DNA of 64,000 nucleotides from Wurfbainia villosa. Lineage: Eukaryota > Streptophyta > Magnoliopsida > Zingiberales > Zingiberaceae. The stretch lies in contig CM046004.1 of NCBI GenBank assembly GCA_025175895.1, forward strand, positions 46,179,359-46,243,358, in the 5' to 3' direction. This document shows, one piece after another, positions 11,896 to 23,421 of the stretch. Both the position numbers and the translations under genes were made by a program. The first letter of the stretch is position 1; the number at the start of each line of letters is the position of its first letter. Under the pieces are notes generated by a model, which was not told the DNA's origin, searched no databases, and saw nothing but the letters and a program-made list of their open reading frames with translations.

Positions 11896-12239
11896 AGCTG
11901 TCCAGTTTTCTGGACAGCTTGTTCTTCTCTCATCGGAGCGTCGTTTGGATGACGGTTAGAGCTCCGACAGCGGCTAACTTACCGGGGATTCGATCTCCGG
12001 TAATCCTCTGAGGTGGAGGACGAAGGATTCGTCAATTGGTTGACGAATACCTCTCCGGAGAAGCGAGTTTTGAGAACTCGTATTAGGATCCGAATTTGGA
12101 TTCGGATCGTGATCATCTCTCGATCACGTCGTCTTCAACACGAGGCTAGTAACCCGTACGAAGACGAAGCTCGTGGCTTAGCGAAGTCATCCCGAGGAAC
12201 TCGGCGTGGATACGGATAGAGACGATTCTAGCGAGAATC
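11896..12239 (+). other. Chain of about nine hairpins in transcribed part of B LTR
   Basis: Consecutive inverted repeats: 11896-11919 (arms AGCTGTCCAG, loop TTTT), 11979-12003 (TTACCGG), 12027-12048 (ATTCGTCAA, loop TTGG), 12064-12080 (CGAGTT), 12087-12108 (GATCCGAAT, loop TTGG), 12108-12128 (CGTGATC, sharing its edge), 12130-12166 (CGTCTTC), 12192-12204 (CCGAG, loop GAA) and 12224-12239 (GATTCT, loop AGCG). Each second arm is an exact reverse complement. They cover most of 260 bp downstream of the TATA box and would lie in the RNA. The function is unknown. Confidence 0.75.
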
Positions 12240-12469
12240 ATTCCGGTTGATGTCGTTCCCGCTACACGTCATACGAAAGGTATAATGTAGATAAATTTCC
12301 TTTTATTGCAAATTTAAATTTACGGTTATGTCTACACTTGTTGTAATATGCATGCGTGTGTTGTGTGTGTTGTAATAAATGTAGATTTATTATTTTTATT
12401 GCTTCCGCTGTGTTCATGTTTACGAAATGTGATCGAACACACACACGCCGCGGTGCCGGAAACCCAACA

Positions 12470-13867
12470 TGACCAAGCTCGGGTGAGACTCGAGTAGAAG
12501 TCCAAGTATGGATACTTGGCATGGAGAAGTCCAAGATTGGAGTCTTGACAATGGAGAAGTCCAAGGGTTTAGTCTTGGCCACCTAAGTCAAAGGGTATAG
12601 TTTTGGCGATGAAAGTCCAAATATGGATATTTGGCAAAGGGAAAGTCCAAGGGTGTAGTCTTATCCATGTAAGTTCAAGTGTGTAGTCTTGGCGGTGAAA
12701 GTCCATGTTTGGAGACTTGGCAATGGAGACCCATTAGTATGACATAACCGATGGAAGCACTTGAAGGCTAATGTGAAGGGTGAATGAGTCATGGAGGACT
12801 CGGATGGACCCTCAGGGCGTGAGGCTGATGGAAGTAGCTAGAAGCCTTAGGTCTAGGCTATAGGTGAGTGTCAAGTATAAGGGGATCATAATTCGGTAAA
12901 CCTCAGTGATGAGGTTTACTAGTTGACTGATGGCATTGGCTAGTCGACTGGTCTAATACTCGACACTTGGGAGCTTAGGAGACTCAAGTTGTTCTCGAGA
13001 ATGAGGTAAGTGTTCGGGAGAAATTGACTTGTGGTTTAGTCCAGTTGACTTGTCCAATGAAGTCGACTCCTACTGTGGGGCTTGGATTTCAGACTGAGTG
13101 TTGTGTCCTATGCATCTTAAGGAACAACCATGGTGCTTGGTAGTCGACTATTGTGGAGAAGCAGTTAACTGAGAACTAATGCTCGGGAAACCTGAAGGGT
13201 GCTTGGGCAATTGAGAAATAGTGCTTCAATGGAGCAATCAACTAATGGCACTGTAGCAGGCCACAAATGGTTTGGTAGTCGACTAGTGGCTTGGCAGTCG
13301 ACTGCTCAAGTTTCTGTTGGCTAGAATGTCAATGTGGATTAGTCCATTGTGAGACATCAAATAGGTGGATAGTCGACTACTAGGCAAAAATATAGCCCGA
13401 TGCAAGTTATAAAAGTAGGACTTTGGGAGGATTTTGAGCAGCGTTTCTTAAGGAAGTTGATGGGAAATTGTCGCTGCATTTTAGACCTTCAAGGCATTCT
13501 AAAAGGATCCAACAAACAATCAAGAAAAAGCATTCTCATGTAAAGTATTTCTTGCTTTTTTTTTATTTCATTCTTACAATTGTATTTGTTTGTATTGTTG
13601 TTGTATAAGCTCCAGGTGATTGTAAGAAGGTTTTCTTCACCTTGGTGTTCATCCAAAGGAGAAGATAGTGGAATCTTACAATAGGAGTGATCCACCTTAA
13701 GGATTTCCATGGAGTAGGAGTTATACCTCCGAACCACGTTAAACCTTATGTCGTGAGTGTTTGTCATTATTTTTGTTTTATGATTTATTATTTCCACTGC
13801 ACATAAGGAGTTTTATAGATCGATCGATGCTATTCACCCCCCTTTAGCGCATCAACCGGTCTCAACA
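12470..13867 (+). repeat. Element C 5' LTR, start removed to the left of B
   Basis: Matches the 3' LTR of C and ends GGTCTCAACA just before a primer-binding site. It carries the hairpin-unit array (12498-12730), several AGTCGACT palindromes (12900-13380), a TATA-like TATAAAAG at 13408 and the GCTA...TAGC stem around a C-run at 13829-13848. Confidence 0.87.
12498..12730 (+). repeat. Tandem hairpin-unit array in C 5' LTR
   Basis: About eight units of 26-34 bp, each read as AAGTCCAAG, a short spacer, then CTTGGC. In individual units the two arms match each other although they differ between units: CCAAGTAT with ATACTTGG (12502-12519) and CCAAATAT with ATATTTGG (about 12620). Homologous arrays occur in D, H and I and in the C 3' LTR. 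Confidence 0.82.
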
Positions 13868-13869
13868 AG

Positions 13870-13881
13870 TGGTATCAGAGC
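13870..13881 (+). other. C primer-binding site
   Basis: TGGTATCAGAGC two bases after the 5' LTR end; tRNA-iMet type. Confidence 0.9.
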
Positions 13882-13939
13882 GAGGATGCTCTTCAAGGAC
13901 TAATTGTCACGTGAGAACAAACGCTAGAGGAGTAGAAAG

Positions 13940-14774
13940 ATGGAGCTACCCATTGATGGACTAGGCTATGACATTCAGATACCTCCACCATTCAACCAAG
14001 AAGATTTTTCGCCATGGAGCATGAGTTTGGATATGCTCCTCATGATGAAAATCAAAGATTAGTTCATCTTAAAGGAAGGATTCAAACATCCAAGGGGCAA
14101 GAAGGGAGGATTCTTCAAAATCAAGAAATGGACCAAGGAGCGACGACAAAAATTTAAGACCGATTTTAAGTTAACTAAACTTCCAACTAATTTAATCTCT
14201 GACCATATTTTTTTCAAGTTAGGGGATTATGAGGATGCCAAGGAGCTATGGAGAAAATAGGAAAATTTTCACAAAAATCCTTCACTAGTTCAAATACAAG
14301 AAGTAGAGGAGGAGTCAAAGGAGAGAAAATCATCATCATCCTCTCTAGAGCTTGAAGAATCGGAGATTGAGAGGTGCTCAATGTATGAGGTAGAAGAAGT
14401 GTTTGAAGCCTCCACTTCAAGGATTAAGGGGGAGGATAGAGCTTCAATACCAGAACAAGAAGTGGAACCTTCCACATCTGGGAGAGATGAAGAACAAGCT
14501 CAAGGGTCCCCTACAACCCAGATAGGTAACTAAAGCTTGGTTGTTAAAAATAAAAATCATATAACATGTTTTTGAGTGTTGGAATGTAGGGCATTACAAG
14601 ATCAAATGCCTAAAGAGAGTCAAGAAACAATTCAAGTGCCAAAGACCAAAGAAAACTCAAAGAAGGTCAGAGCCCCAATAAGGAAGAGCAAGGAGCACAT
14701 AGTATGCTTTAAATGCCAACAAAAAGGGTATTACTGAAGCCAATGTCCGAGGGGGAGTTACCCTAGGAAGGACA
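13940..14774 (+). pseudogene. gag: C gag, N-terminal part up to the first zinc knuckle
   Basis: The ATG at 13940 begins MELPIDGLGYDIQIPPPFNQEDF, then a gag core like those of D and I (LLMMKIKD, FILKEGF, KKGGFFKIKKWTKE). In-frame stops occur near 14060 and 14258. A Glu/Ser-rich acidic stretch follows (14300-14530), then a degenerate knuckle CFKCQQKGYY...SQCPRGSYPRKD at about 14704-14770 with Tyr for the zinc-binding His. E is inserted at 14775; the rest resumes at 38979. Gag would form the particle shell and bind RNA. Confidence 0.85.
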
Positions 14775-15617
14775 TGTTAGGATGTATACTAAAAGACTAG
14801 CTTTTGTATGAACATCTTCATTTTGAAATAAGAATCACATGATCATTATTTGCATTTTATATTTATGCATATTGTCTGATACTTTACATTGTAGATAACA
14901 TGGTGTGTGGTGTCGCACAAAAGATCATGTTATCAGTTCCTTGTAGAGTATAAGTAGAGGATCACAACCAAGATGGTTTTGGACAAACCATTGGCATGGT
15001 TGTAGTGTGATTTCGTATTGGTTTATCTTGACCATAAAATTACACTAGTACACTTTGTATGTATTGAGCAGGACTGATTCAATTTATATTGACTATATAA
15101 TTGAATCAGACCTCAGATATTATGATGTACATGCTCTTAATCCCCATATAATAATGGACACATATACTTAGTATTTATTTCTTTGATTTATCAATGGGCG
15201 AGATTTATGTGTTAAATCGATAGAACTGGTAAGTTAGGAAATAATATTATTTAAATTGTGTATCATTGATTATAGGAGGAAACCGTGTCCTATATACTCG
15301 GATGATGATGTCTCTTTAAGGAGCTCATAAGGTTCATCATGTAAATCTTACAGGTGGACTTGGTCCAACATGATGATAAGGATGAGTGGTACTACTCATG
15401 GAGTAAGATATTAATTAATTAAATTGTCAGTAATTTAATTAATTAATGGACATTCGATATCTTAAACACAGGGATATATTTTGTACAAGTAATATATGGA
15501 GCCCATATTTATTTATGGGTGTTGGTGAGGTAGATCAATGATGATCCTCTAGTGGAATGGATCATCATTAATGGATCGGGTTTTATGTGGTTCGGATCCA
15601 TTGGGTGGCCAAGATCC
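14775..15617 (+). repeat. Element E 5' LTR, first part
   Basis: Begins TGTTAGGATGTATACT and aligns with 28411-29260 of the E 3' LTR. Broken at 15617 by D; GATCC at 15613-15617 is the left target duplication of D. Contains AT-rich U3 sequence and no gene. Confidence 0.93.
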
Positions 15618-17253
15618 TGTTGGGGAAATATTGACCGCTAGAGGGGGGGGGGTGAATAGCATCGTAAGATGCTTAGATGGAATTCATCTCGTGTTCGTCT
15701 ACAAATCTCGTTAGTGCATAATGGAAATAGAAATAATAGCAATAACGAAATGGACAAACACGCAAATACACAAGTATGTAATGTGGTTCGGAATCGAACG
15801 GTTCCTATTCCAAGGATCGAGATCTAAAGAGCTCTAGCGATGCCAATTACACACCACTAATAAACACTCCTTCTTGACACAAGTCAGAGGCGGAGAAACC
15901 TCGTACAAGTGATCTTATAGCAGTAAGAGATAAATACAAGCAATATACAATACAAATACGAAAGACAAGTAAAGAAAAATTTACAACACTTTGCTTTTGA
16001 TTGCTTGAATGCTTGGTTGCTTAACTTGCACTTGGATACCCTGATTTACAGCAACAAATCGCCCCAAAAGTTCTCAAGAAACGCTGCTTATTTCCTCCTT
16101 CAAGAGCTCCCTTTAATGCTGCTGCATGGGCTGGAAATCACTGATCAGTTGACTGCTCATAACCATCAGTCGACTAATGCCGATGTTGTCGTGAGACAAC
16201 GGCTAGATCCATGCTGAAAAATCCAACGGATCCATCATCAGTCGACTGATGGAGTCCTCACTCGACTGCTAACCCCGCAGTCATGTCTCGACTCCATTCT
16301 GTGCTAAAATTCTCGAGCACAAGTCGACTGATCACACAATTAGTCGACTGCTCGAGCCAGCAGTCGATTGGCCACCTCTGGCAGTCGACTGTTGGGACAC
16401 TTCCCACAGTCAAACCCTTGTTGACTCACACCAGTCGACTGCCATATGGCACCAGTCGACTGACACACCTCAAACATGAGGTTTTAACCCAAGTATAGTG
16501 CCCCCATACTTGCTAGACCACCCTTAGCCTAGACCTAAAGCTTCTATCCACCTATGTCAGCTTCGCACCTCTCGGATCCCTCCAAGTCATCCATGACTTG
16601 TTCATCCATACGCTAGCGTTCAGGTGCTTCCATCGGATATGTCATGCAAACGGTGTCTACACCACCAAGGCACATTGGACTTATGCTGCCAAGACTCCAC
16701 TTGGACTTTACGCCGCCAACCATTGGACTTGTGCTGCCAAGACTCCCGCTTGTACTTTACGCCGCCAATATCACACCCCTTGGACTTCTCAAATGCCAAG
16801 ACTCAAGCTTGGACTTTTCATGCCAAGACCCATGCTTGGACTTTTCCTTGCCAACCCATGTTGGACTTTCTATGCCAAGACCCATGCTTGGACTTTTTCT
16901 TACTAAACCATGTTGGACTTTCCATGCCAAGACCCATGCTTGGACTTTTCCTTGCCTAGACCCATGCTTGGACTTTTCCTTGCCAAGACCCATGCTTGGA
17001 CTTAACATGCCAAGTACTCAAGACTTGTACTTTCCATGACATGATCAACTCCAGTCAACTATCAAAATCCCACTCGAGTCAAACTCGTGTCCGGTCAATC
17101 ATGACCCGGGTCGATTGCTCTAACAATCTCCCCAAAAACATTATCAGACATCAATGTCAAACATCGATGTCAAACTTCCATCTCTAACATCAAAAAATCA
17201 CTCGAGTCAAACTCGAGTTCGGTCAATCGTGACCTGGGCTGATTGCACCAACA
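15618..17253 (-). repeat. Element D 3' LTR (left copy)
   Basis: Read on the minus strand it starts at 17253 with TGTTGGTGCAAT and ends at 15618. A second copy of this start, with a purine tract before it, lies 128 bp inside at 17125. Also present: the hairpin-unit array (16664-17030), about ten AGTCGACT palindromes (16140-16470) and the CGCTA/TAGC stem with a run of ten G (15636-15661). Confidence 0.92.
16664..17030 (-). repeat. Tandem hairpin-unit array in D 3' LTR
   Basis: Roughly 12-14 units of about 28-34 bp. Most have arms CCAAG and CTTGG. Some have CCAAC with GTTGG (16851-16864), a paired change in both arms. The same array lies at 21945-22310 in the other LTR. Confidence 0.82.
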
Positions 17254-19171
17254 ATCTCCCCCTTTTTGATGTTTGACAAAAACACATACCTTTGAGTTAG
17301 AACACTAACTCAAATCTCCTTACCAATTATCCCAAATAGGTAATCCCAAACATTCTCCCCAATTCTCCGAATTGAAAATTGATAACATCAATTGATAACA
17401 CTCTCCATAACATTCTCTCTCAAAACTTTCTCCCCCTTTTTGACTAACATAAAGAAGGTTTACTCTCCAAGGAGGTCAATGTCTCATATCCAATGAGATA
17501 TTACAATCTCCCCCTTGGTCCAAAAATACCTAGGATGCTTACCATCTTCTTAGTGATAAGTCTCATATCACTCAAGAGAGGAAATCCTATACACACTCTC
17601 AATTTTCAAATTGGGTATCTCAAAATCCCATTTTTCCTCTTCATGAGGAAAAATACTATCCATCATCCCATGATGGATACCTCCCCCTAAAGGCTTGCTC
17701 TCCCTTGACCATTGCACCAACAATGTCCTTGGGAAGTCCCTAAGCCAATAGGAACTCTAAACCATCAAAACTAAGGTCTAAAGTTCAACATTGAACTTTC
17801 TTATATCTTAAATTTGATACATAACCTTAACACCTCTCCTAATCCATATTCAATGGATTTTCACCCTTTATAATGCTTCCCAAAGCATATCCTAGGGTTA
17901 GGAGTGGTTAGGGACCTTTACCGTAGCTGAACATAGGTTAAACATCATTGTTTTTCCCAAAATCAGCCTGACAGTCGACTCTATCAGAGATCAGTCCACT
18001 ACCATTCTCATTAGTCAACTGCCACCAAGGGCAGTCGACTGATAACTAAAAAATCTGATTTTCAATTATCAAAGTTGAGTTTTAGAAATGCATAAATAAT
18101 TATATGTATATCAAAAAATCATGAAAATTTATACGTATAATACTTATGACAAATAAAATGGGTGAAAGTGATAGAAAAATATTTTACCCATAAAATATTG
18201 AAATTGATACAAAGTTCAAAAGTGAAGAAAAACTTCAATGTTTTAGCTCACTTTATATCAACTTCATCAATGGTGATTGCTATCAAAAGATAGACTTCAC
18301 CAAGGTTTTATAAAAGGATTTTAAAATGTTTTTGAAAACCTATATTGGATCATATTCCTTGGGCTTAATGTACGTGACTTGTACACAAGCTTTCCCAATG
18401 ATCCACCAATATGATAAGATGAGTTTTAGTTCATCTTGATGCAAAAAACTATGCACCTTGAGCTTAACTCATATCCTAGCATCTCACATGTATCTAGGCT
18501 GTATAAATACACATATATGTCAATTTAATGTGAGATGTGGGTTTTGGTTATCCTAATCTAAGGCCTCATGCATTTTTTAAGTCAACTCTACTTGATTCCC
18601 TTATAAATGGGACTTCAAGTCATGCCATTGTCCATGAATCATTTTTAATCAAATTAAATGCATGAAGTATGATCATGACATTAATGATAGAATAATAAAA
18701 CATGACCAATGATCATGATGTCATGGCATATGATATAATCTAAAAACACATGACATTAAACCTTAATCCTAAACATGATCATGACATATTAAATGGTAAA
18801 AAAAATATAATGTCATGGCATGTTATATGGCAAACAAGGCATGACATATAAAATGTATAGGTATAACAATACCTAAATTTTAGTATTAATTGTCATTTGA
18901 TATAATTAAGTATATTTTGCCATATTGCCACTTTTCTCCCTTGTGTGCCAAAAACCCAAAATGACACACTATGACCTCTAATCCTAAATTGTGTCAATTT
19001 AATTGATTTTTCATAATTCTAAAAATATATTGGCACATCCTAAAATCCTTTAGGGTTATAAATCAAATTTATTTCCAAGGCATCCATAACCTTAAAAATT
19101 ACCTAAAGTGCCATCTTTACCATGGTTAGGTTAACTACCCATACATTTAAAGTTGGCACACCTAAACCCAT
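17254..19171 (-). other. D non-coding interior with several purine tracts
   Basis: No protein family is readable in 1.9 kb on either strand. The functional polypurine tract is 17255-17267 (AAAAGGGGGAGA on the minus strand), next to the LTR. Similar tracts recur near 17431, 17510 and 17681. A few AGTCGACT palindromes occur at 17970-18045. The remainder is AT-rich. C (39810-41561) and H (52033-53224) carry the homologous tract. Confidence 0.75.
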
Positions 19172-20867
19172 CTAGCTTGAATCAATCACGCTCTTAGAAA
19201 CCGAGAACCTATTTGAGCTCCTAGGGTTAACTAGGTATTCCTTAGGGATAACCTCCCTAGATACCTTCCTAATGACCCTCCTAGGCTTGGTATCCTTAGT
19301 CATTTTGGACTTGCCTAGGTTAACTCTAGGGGTTACTCCCCTTGTAACCTTCTTAGTGGCTTCCCTAGGTTTCTTCGAAACCTTAGCCACTAGGCACCTA
19401 CCTTGGCCAACCTTAGGGATGACTTCCCTATTGACCTTGGTCTTCCTAGACCTAACTTGAGTTCAATAATCGAATGGAACATTGTAATAGGTCTTTTTGG
19501 GCGTAAGCCTGCCCTTAGATGGTTTTTGTTTCCTAGGTCTTGTCTTTTGACCATTTGACCCTAGGTTTTGACTTTTAGACCCTAAGTGTTGACCACTTGA
19601 CCCTTGAAATTGATTTTGCATCTTCCAAAGGGTCTTTTCTAATTTTTCAAGCCTTGACCTCAATGCTTGATTTTCTATCTCTAATTGCCCAATTTTTGAA
19701 TTTTGATTTGGTCTTTGGGCAATACCATTTCCTCTAGGCATATGCCTACCCTTCTTAGGGTTAATGCCTAAATGGTTTTCTATTTTCCTAAGACTCATAA
19801 GGAAGGGTTTATCTAGGGACATTAGTCCCAAATTTCTCCTTATTTGCAAAGTGAATATTCTTAGCTCCTAGGCAATATTCCCTATTTCTAGCATGCTTTT
19901 CATGAGTAATAGCAAGTGAATTGAAATTCCTAGCATGTCTTTTCCTTATAACTAAAGAAGTAGTAATATTTAATTTTACCTTAGGGATTGTCTTAGAGAC
20001 TCCCCCTACATGAGTTTCTCCTTCTTGAGTCTTCTTGCTCCCCCTAGGGCATTTACTCCTATAATTCCCCTTTTGATGGCATTTGAAGCAAATGACTTGC
20101 TCCTTGCTTTTGATTGTTGGGGGACCAACATCCTTGACCTTTTGAGGCAGTGGAGTCTTCTTAACTCATTTAGGACACTTACTCTTGTAGTGTCCTTGCT
20201 CCCTACACTCAAAGCATATAATATGAATTTTATTATTTATTGAAATGCTTGAGTTACCTTCCATGGTAGGGAAGTCCCGAGCTTCCTCTTCCTCTCAACC
20301 GGATGTAGATGGTTCGTCTTGTTGCTTCAGTATTGAGGATGCCCTAACCTCCCCCTCAATCCTAGAGGAGGAGGCTTCTTCTACTTCTTCTTCCTCCTCT
20401 GATCCGGAAGTTGACTCCATCTCAACTTTTGAATCCTCACTTGCTTGTGAGGATGATGAAGGTTTTTCCTCGGCTTCCTCCTCTTCTTGAGTCGATGAAC
20501 ATTCTTCTTCTTCTACTTGGGCCAAGTGAGGCTTCTCATGGAACTTGGCCAATTTGTCCTATAGCTCCTTGGAATCTTGAAATTCACCTAAGCTAGACAA
20601 AATGTTATTAGGTATCAAATCTTCTAAAAGCTTTGTTACCTTTACTTCGGTCTTGAATTTTAGGCGTTGCTCTTGGGTCCACCTTTTTAACTTGAGGACT
20701 TCTCCCTTCTTGTCCCTAGGAGGTTCAAAGCCTTCTACAAGGATGAACCAATCCTCTATGTCCATCATCAAGAAATTTTCCATTCTAGCCCTGCACACTG
20801 GAAAATCTTCTCGGTCGTATGGTGGTGGAGTATTGATGTCCCATCCTAGCTTCTCTTGGAATTCCAT
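19172..20867 (-). pseudogene. gag: D gag with two zinc knuckles and pre-protease linker, degenerate
   Basis: The start at 20867 gives MEFQEKLGWDINTPPPYDREDF and a roughly 100-residue gag core. An acidic Glu/Ser stretch follows (20295-20552). Then come two CCHC-type knuckles: CFECREQGHYKSKC (about 20172-20217, all ligands present) and CFKCHQKGNYRSKC (about 20050-20095, Asn for His). A Gln/Leu/Lys-rich, coiled-coil-like piece lies at 19463-19849. The frame ends in NPRSSNRFSVSKSVI, equal to NPRSSNRYWVPRSVI in H, the linker that in full copia elements directly precedes protease. Frame shifts occur between segments. Coding therefore stops where pol should begin. Confidence 0.83.
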
Positions 20868-20918
20868 CTTCCCTCTAGCGTCTTTTGCTCCCGGCGGTTA
20901 GTCCGTAGAAGAGCCCTA

Positions 20919-20931
20919 TGCTCTGATACCA
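20919..20931 (-). other. D primer-binding site
   Basis: On the minus strand TGGTATCAGAGCA, two bases inside the right LTR; tRNA-iMet type. It establishes that the right LTR is the 5' LTR. Confidence 0.92.
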
Positions 20932-20933
20932 AT

Positions 20934-22529
20934 TGTTGGGGAAATGTTGACCGCTAAAGGGGGGGGTGAATAGCGTCGTAGGATGCGTAGATGGAATTCG
21001 TTTTGTGTTCGTCTAAAAATTTCGTTAGTGCACAGCGGAAATAGAAATATTAGCAATAACGAAATGGACAAACATGCAATTACCCAAGTATGTAATGTGG
21101 TTCAGAATCGAATGGTTTCTACACCACGTATCGAGCTCTAAAGAGCTCTAGCGATGCCAATCACACACCACTAATAAACACTCCTTCTCGACACAAGTCG
21201 GAGGCGGAGAAACCTCGTACAAGTGATCTTACAACAGTAAGAGATAAATACAAGCAATATACAATACAAATATGAAAGACAAGTAAAGAAAACTTTACAA
21301 CACTTTGCTTTTGATTGCTTGAATGCTTGGTTGCTTGACTTGCACTTGGAGACCCTGATTTGCAGCAACAAATCGCCCCAAAAGCTCTCAAGAAACACAG
21401 TTGATTTCCTCCTCCACGAGATCCCATTAAAGCTGATGCCTGGACTAGAAATCACCGATTAGTCGACTGCTCGGGACCATCAGTTGTCTAATTCCACTGT
21501 TGTCATGAGACAACGGCTAGATCCACGTTGGAAAAATCCAACGGATCCATCATCAGTCGACTGATCATACCCATCAGTCGACTGATGGAGCCCTCACTCG
21601 ACTGCTAACCCCACAGTCGAGTCTCGACTCCATTCTGTGTTGAAATTCTCGAGCACCGGTCACACGATCACGACGATCGACTTGAGCCGCAACTAGTTGA
21701 CTTACACCAATTGACTGCCATATGACACCAGTCGACTAGCACACCTCAAACATGAGGTTTTAACCCAAGTATGGTGCCCCCATACTTGCTAGACCACCCT
21801 TAGCCTAGACCTAAGCCTTCTAGCCACCTCCGTCAGCCTCTCACCTCTCGGATCCCTCTAAGTCATCCATGACTTGTTCATCCATACGCTAGTTTTCAAG
21901 TGCTTCCATCGGTTATGTCATGCTAACGGTGTCTACACCGACAAGGCACATTGGACTTATGCTGCCAAGACTTCGCTTAGACTTTAAGCCGCCAACCATT
22001 GGACTTATCCTTCCAAGACTCCCGCTTGGACTTTACGCCGCCAATATGAAACCCCTTGGACTTCTCAAATGCCAAGACTCAAGCTTGAACTTTCCATGCC
22101 AAGACCCATGCTTAGTCTTTTCCTTGCCAACCCATGTTGGACTTTCCATGCCAAGACCCATTCTTTGACCTTTCCTTTCCAACCCATGTTGGACTTTCCA
22201 TGCCAAGCCCCATGCTTGGACTTTTCCTTGCCAAGACCCATGCTTGGACTTTTCCTTGCCAAGACCCATGCTTGGACTAAACATGCCAAGTACTCAAGAC
22301 TTGGACTTTCCATCACATGTTTAACTCCAGTCGACCATCAAAATCCCCCACGAGTCAAACTTGAGTCTGGTCAATCATGACCCGGGTCGATTGCTACAAC
22401 AATCTCCCCAAAAACATTATCAGACATCCATGTCAAACATCAATGTCAAACTTCCATGTCAAACATCAAAACATCACTTGAGTCAAACTCGAGTCCGGTC
22501 AATCGTGACCTGGGCCGATTGCACCAACA
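20934..22529 (-). repeat. Element D 5' LTR (right copy)
   Basis: Matches 15618-17253, with the hairpin-unit array at 21945-22310 and the duplicated LTR start at 22401, 128 bp inside the terminus at 22529. The palindrome block at 21650-21720 is shorter than in the partner and its AGTCGACT motifs are replaced by GATCG-like pieces. Confidence 0.92.
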
Positions 22530-23421
22530 GATCCAACTCCTCCTCATGGTCCCTATTGTAGCCTATTATAAATATCTCGTGAAGCCTAGATCTATATAAG
22601 GTGTTGGAGAGGCTTTGTCGAGATATAGAATTTGGTTGTGCTAGGGTTTGGGTTGGCGTTGGGAGGCTTGGGCGGCAAGCATTGGATGCTAGGGTTTGCT
22701 TCCTTAGGGCCGGCGACAAGGTTAGGGTTTTGATTCCCTTCTCTCAACCTTTGGCCAACGCCACCCTTCTCTCAACCTTTGGTCGATGGCACCCTCTCTC
22801 AAACCTTTGGTCGGCACCCCATCTCCTCCTCTTCTAGGGCCGGTGGAAACAAAGGTATGGGTTCCTCCTTCCTTTGTCTTGGTCGGAACACCCTCTCCCT
22901 CTCCTTAGGGCCGGCGAACACCAAGCTTGGTGGTTGGTGGTCAGAGCAAGTAAGGAGAAGAAGGGAGCTTTTGTTCTTCCCTTATTCTGTGCGAGCAAGG
23001 AAGGGAAGACGTGATCTAGGAGGCTTCGACTCTTGGAAGATCGTCGCCCACATGACATCCAAGAGGAGGATAGGAATACAATAGAAGATCAAGAGGTAAA
23101 ACACGAGATATAATCTTGTTTTCTTTTGTTTCTAGTTCTTTTGTATTTGGTATGTTATTGATTAACTTGGACCCCGATGATAAACACAAAAACCGACGAT
23201 TCGTTCATCATCTATTCCATGGCTAATCGAGGAAAAGAGTTAGGTTGCTTGAACAACTAGTTTGTTCAAGCGACTACTCAAATCGAATAGCACGATGATG
23301 GATCGGTTGCTTGGGTAATTCATCTCTGTCCAGATTAGTTTTAGTTGATAAAATTTTAATCCGAGGACGTGTGATAGGATCGCCATGCACAAGCGACCGA
23401 AGAGAGAAGCAATTCCCTTCA
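22530..23421 (+). repeat. Element E 5' LTR, second part
   Basis: Continues the E LTR after D, starting with the duplicated GATCC. TATATAAG at 22593-22600 is the likely TATA box. The palindrome with arms CTTGAACAA and TTGTTCAAG is at 23248-23270. The LTR ends CCCTTCA. Confidence 0.92.

Larger units (their letters stand above)
1..12469 (+). mobile_element. Element B: Ty1/copia retrotransposon, 5' part outside window, split by element A
   Basis: The window opens inside the pol gene of a copia element. Its frame stops at 674, where element A is inserted, and resumes at 9829 after a 5-bp duplication (ATACG at 670-674 and 9829-9833). Pol ends at 10229, a purine tract follows, and the 3' LTR runs from 10244 to 12469. 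The next bases belong to the LTR of element C, so B sits inside C; the TGACC at 12470 is a plausible right-hand target duplication whose partner lies left of the window. The 5' LTR, gag, protease and integrase are not visible. Confidence 0.88.
10244..12469 (+). repeat. Element B 3' LTR (2226 bp)
   Basis: Begins TGTTAGTAAT after the polypurine tract and ends AACCCAACA at 12469, where C-type LTR sequence starts. The 5' copy is outside the window. Inside are a small hairpin at 10269-10284, two palindromes in U3 (11462-11557), a TATA box at 11631 and a dense chain of hairpins downstream (11896-12239). The open frames at 11668-11959 and 12013-12219 show no family resemblance and are not called. 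Confidence 0.88.
15618..22529 (-). mobile_element. Element D: complete gag-only (TR-GAG-like) LTR element
   Basis: Both LTRs (1636 and 1596 bp), the target duplication GATCC (15613-15617, 22530-22534), a primer-binding site next to the right LTR and a polypurine tract next to the left LTR fix a 6.9-kb element on the minus strand. The 3.7-kb interior encodes gag with two zinc knuckles, a coiled-coil-like tail and the pre-protease linker, then about 1.9 kb without coding. No pol motif is found on either strand. It is the only gag-only element here with both ends visible and so the reference for C, H and I. Confidence 0.92.

Noticed and set aside
11668..12219. Open frames in the B LTR (92 and 68 codons)
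   Set aside because: No recognisable family, inside the LTR, and the second overlaps the hairpin chain, which explains its odd composition.
12498..12730. CRISPR-like look (short repeats with variable spacers)
   Set aside because: The repeats are hairpin units inside a plant LTR, unit lengths vary, spacers are a few bases, and no cas gene is present.
20295..20552. Acidic Glu/Ser-rich frame of 85 codons as a separate protein
   Set aside because: It continues D gag between the core domain and the zinc knuckles; C has the same acidic stretch at 14300-14530.
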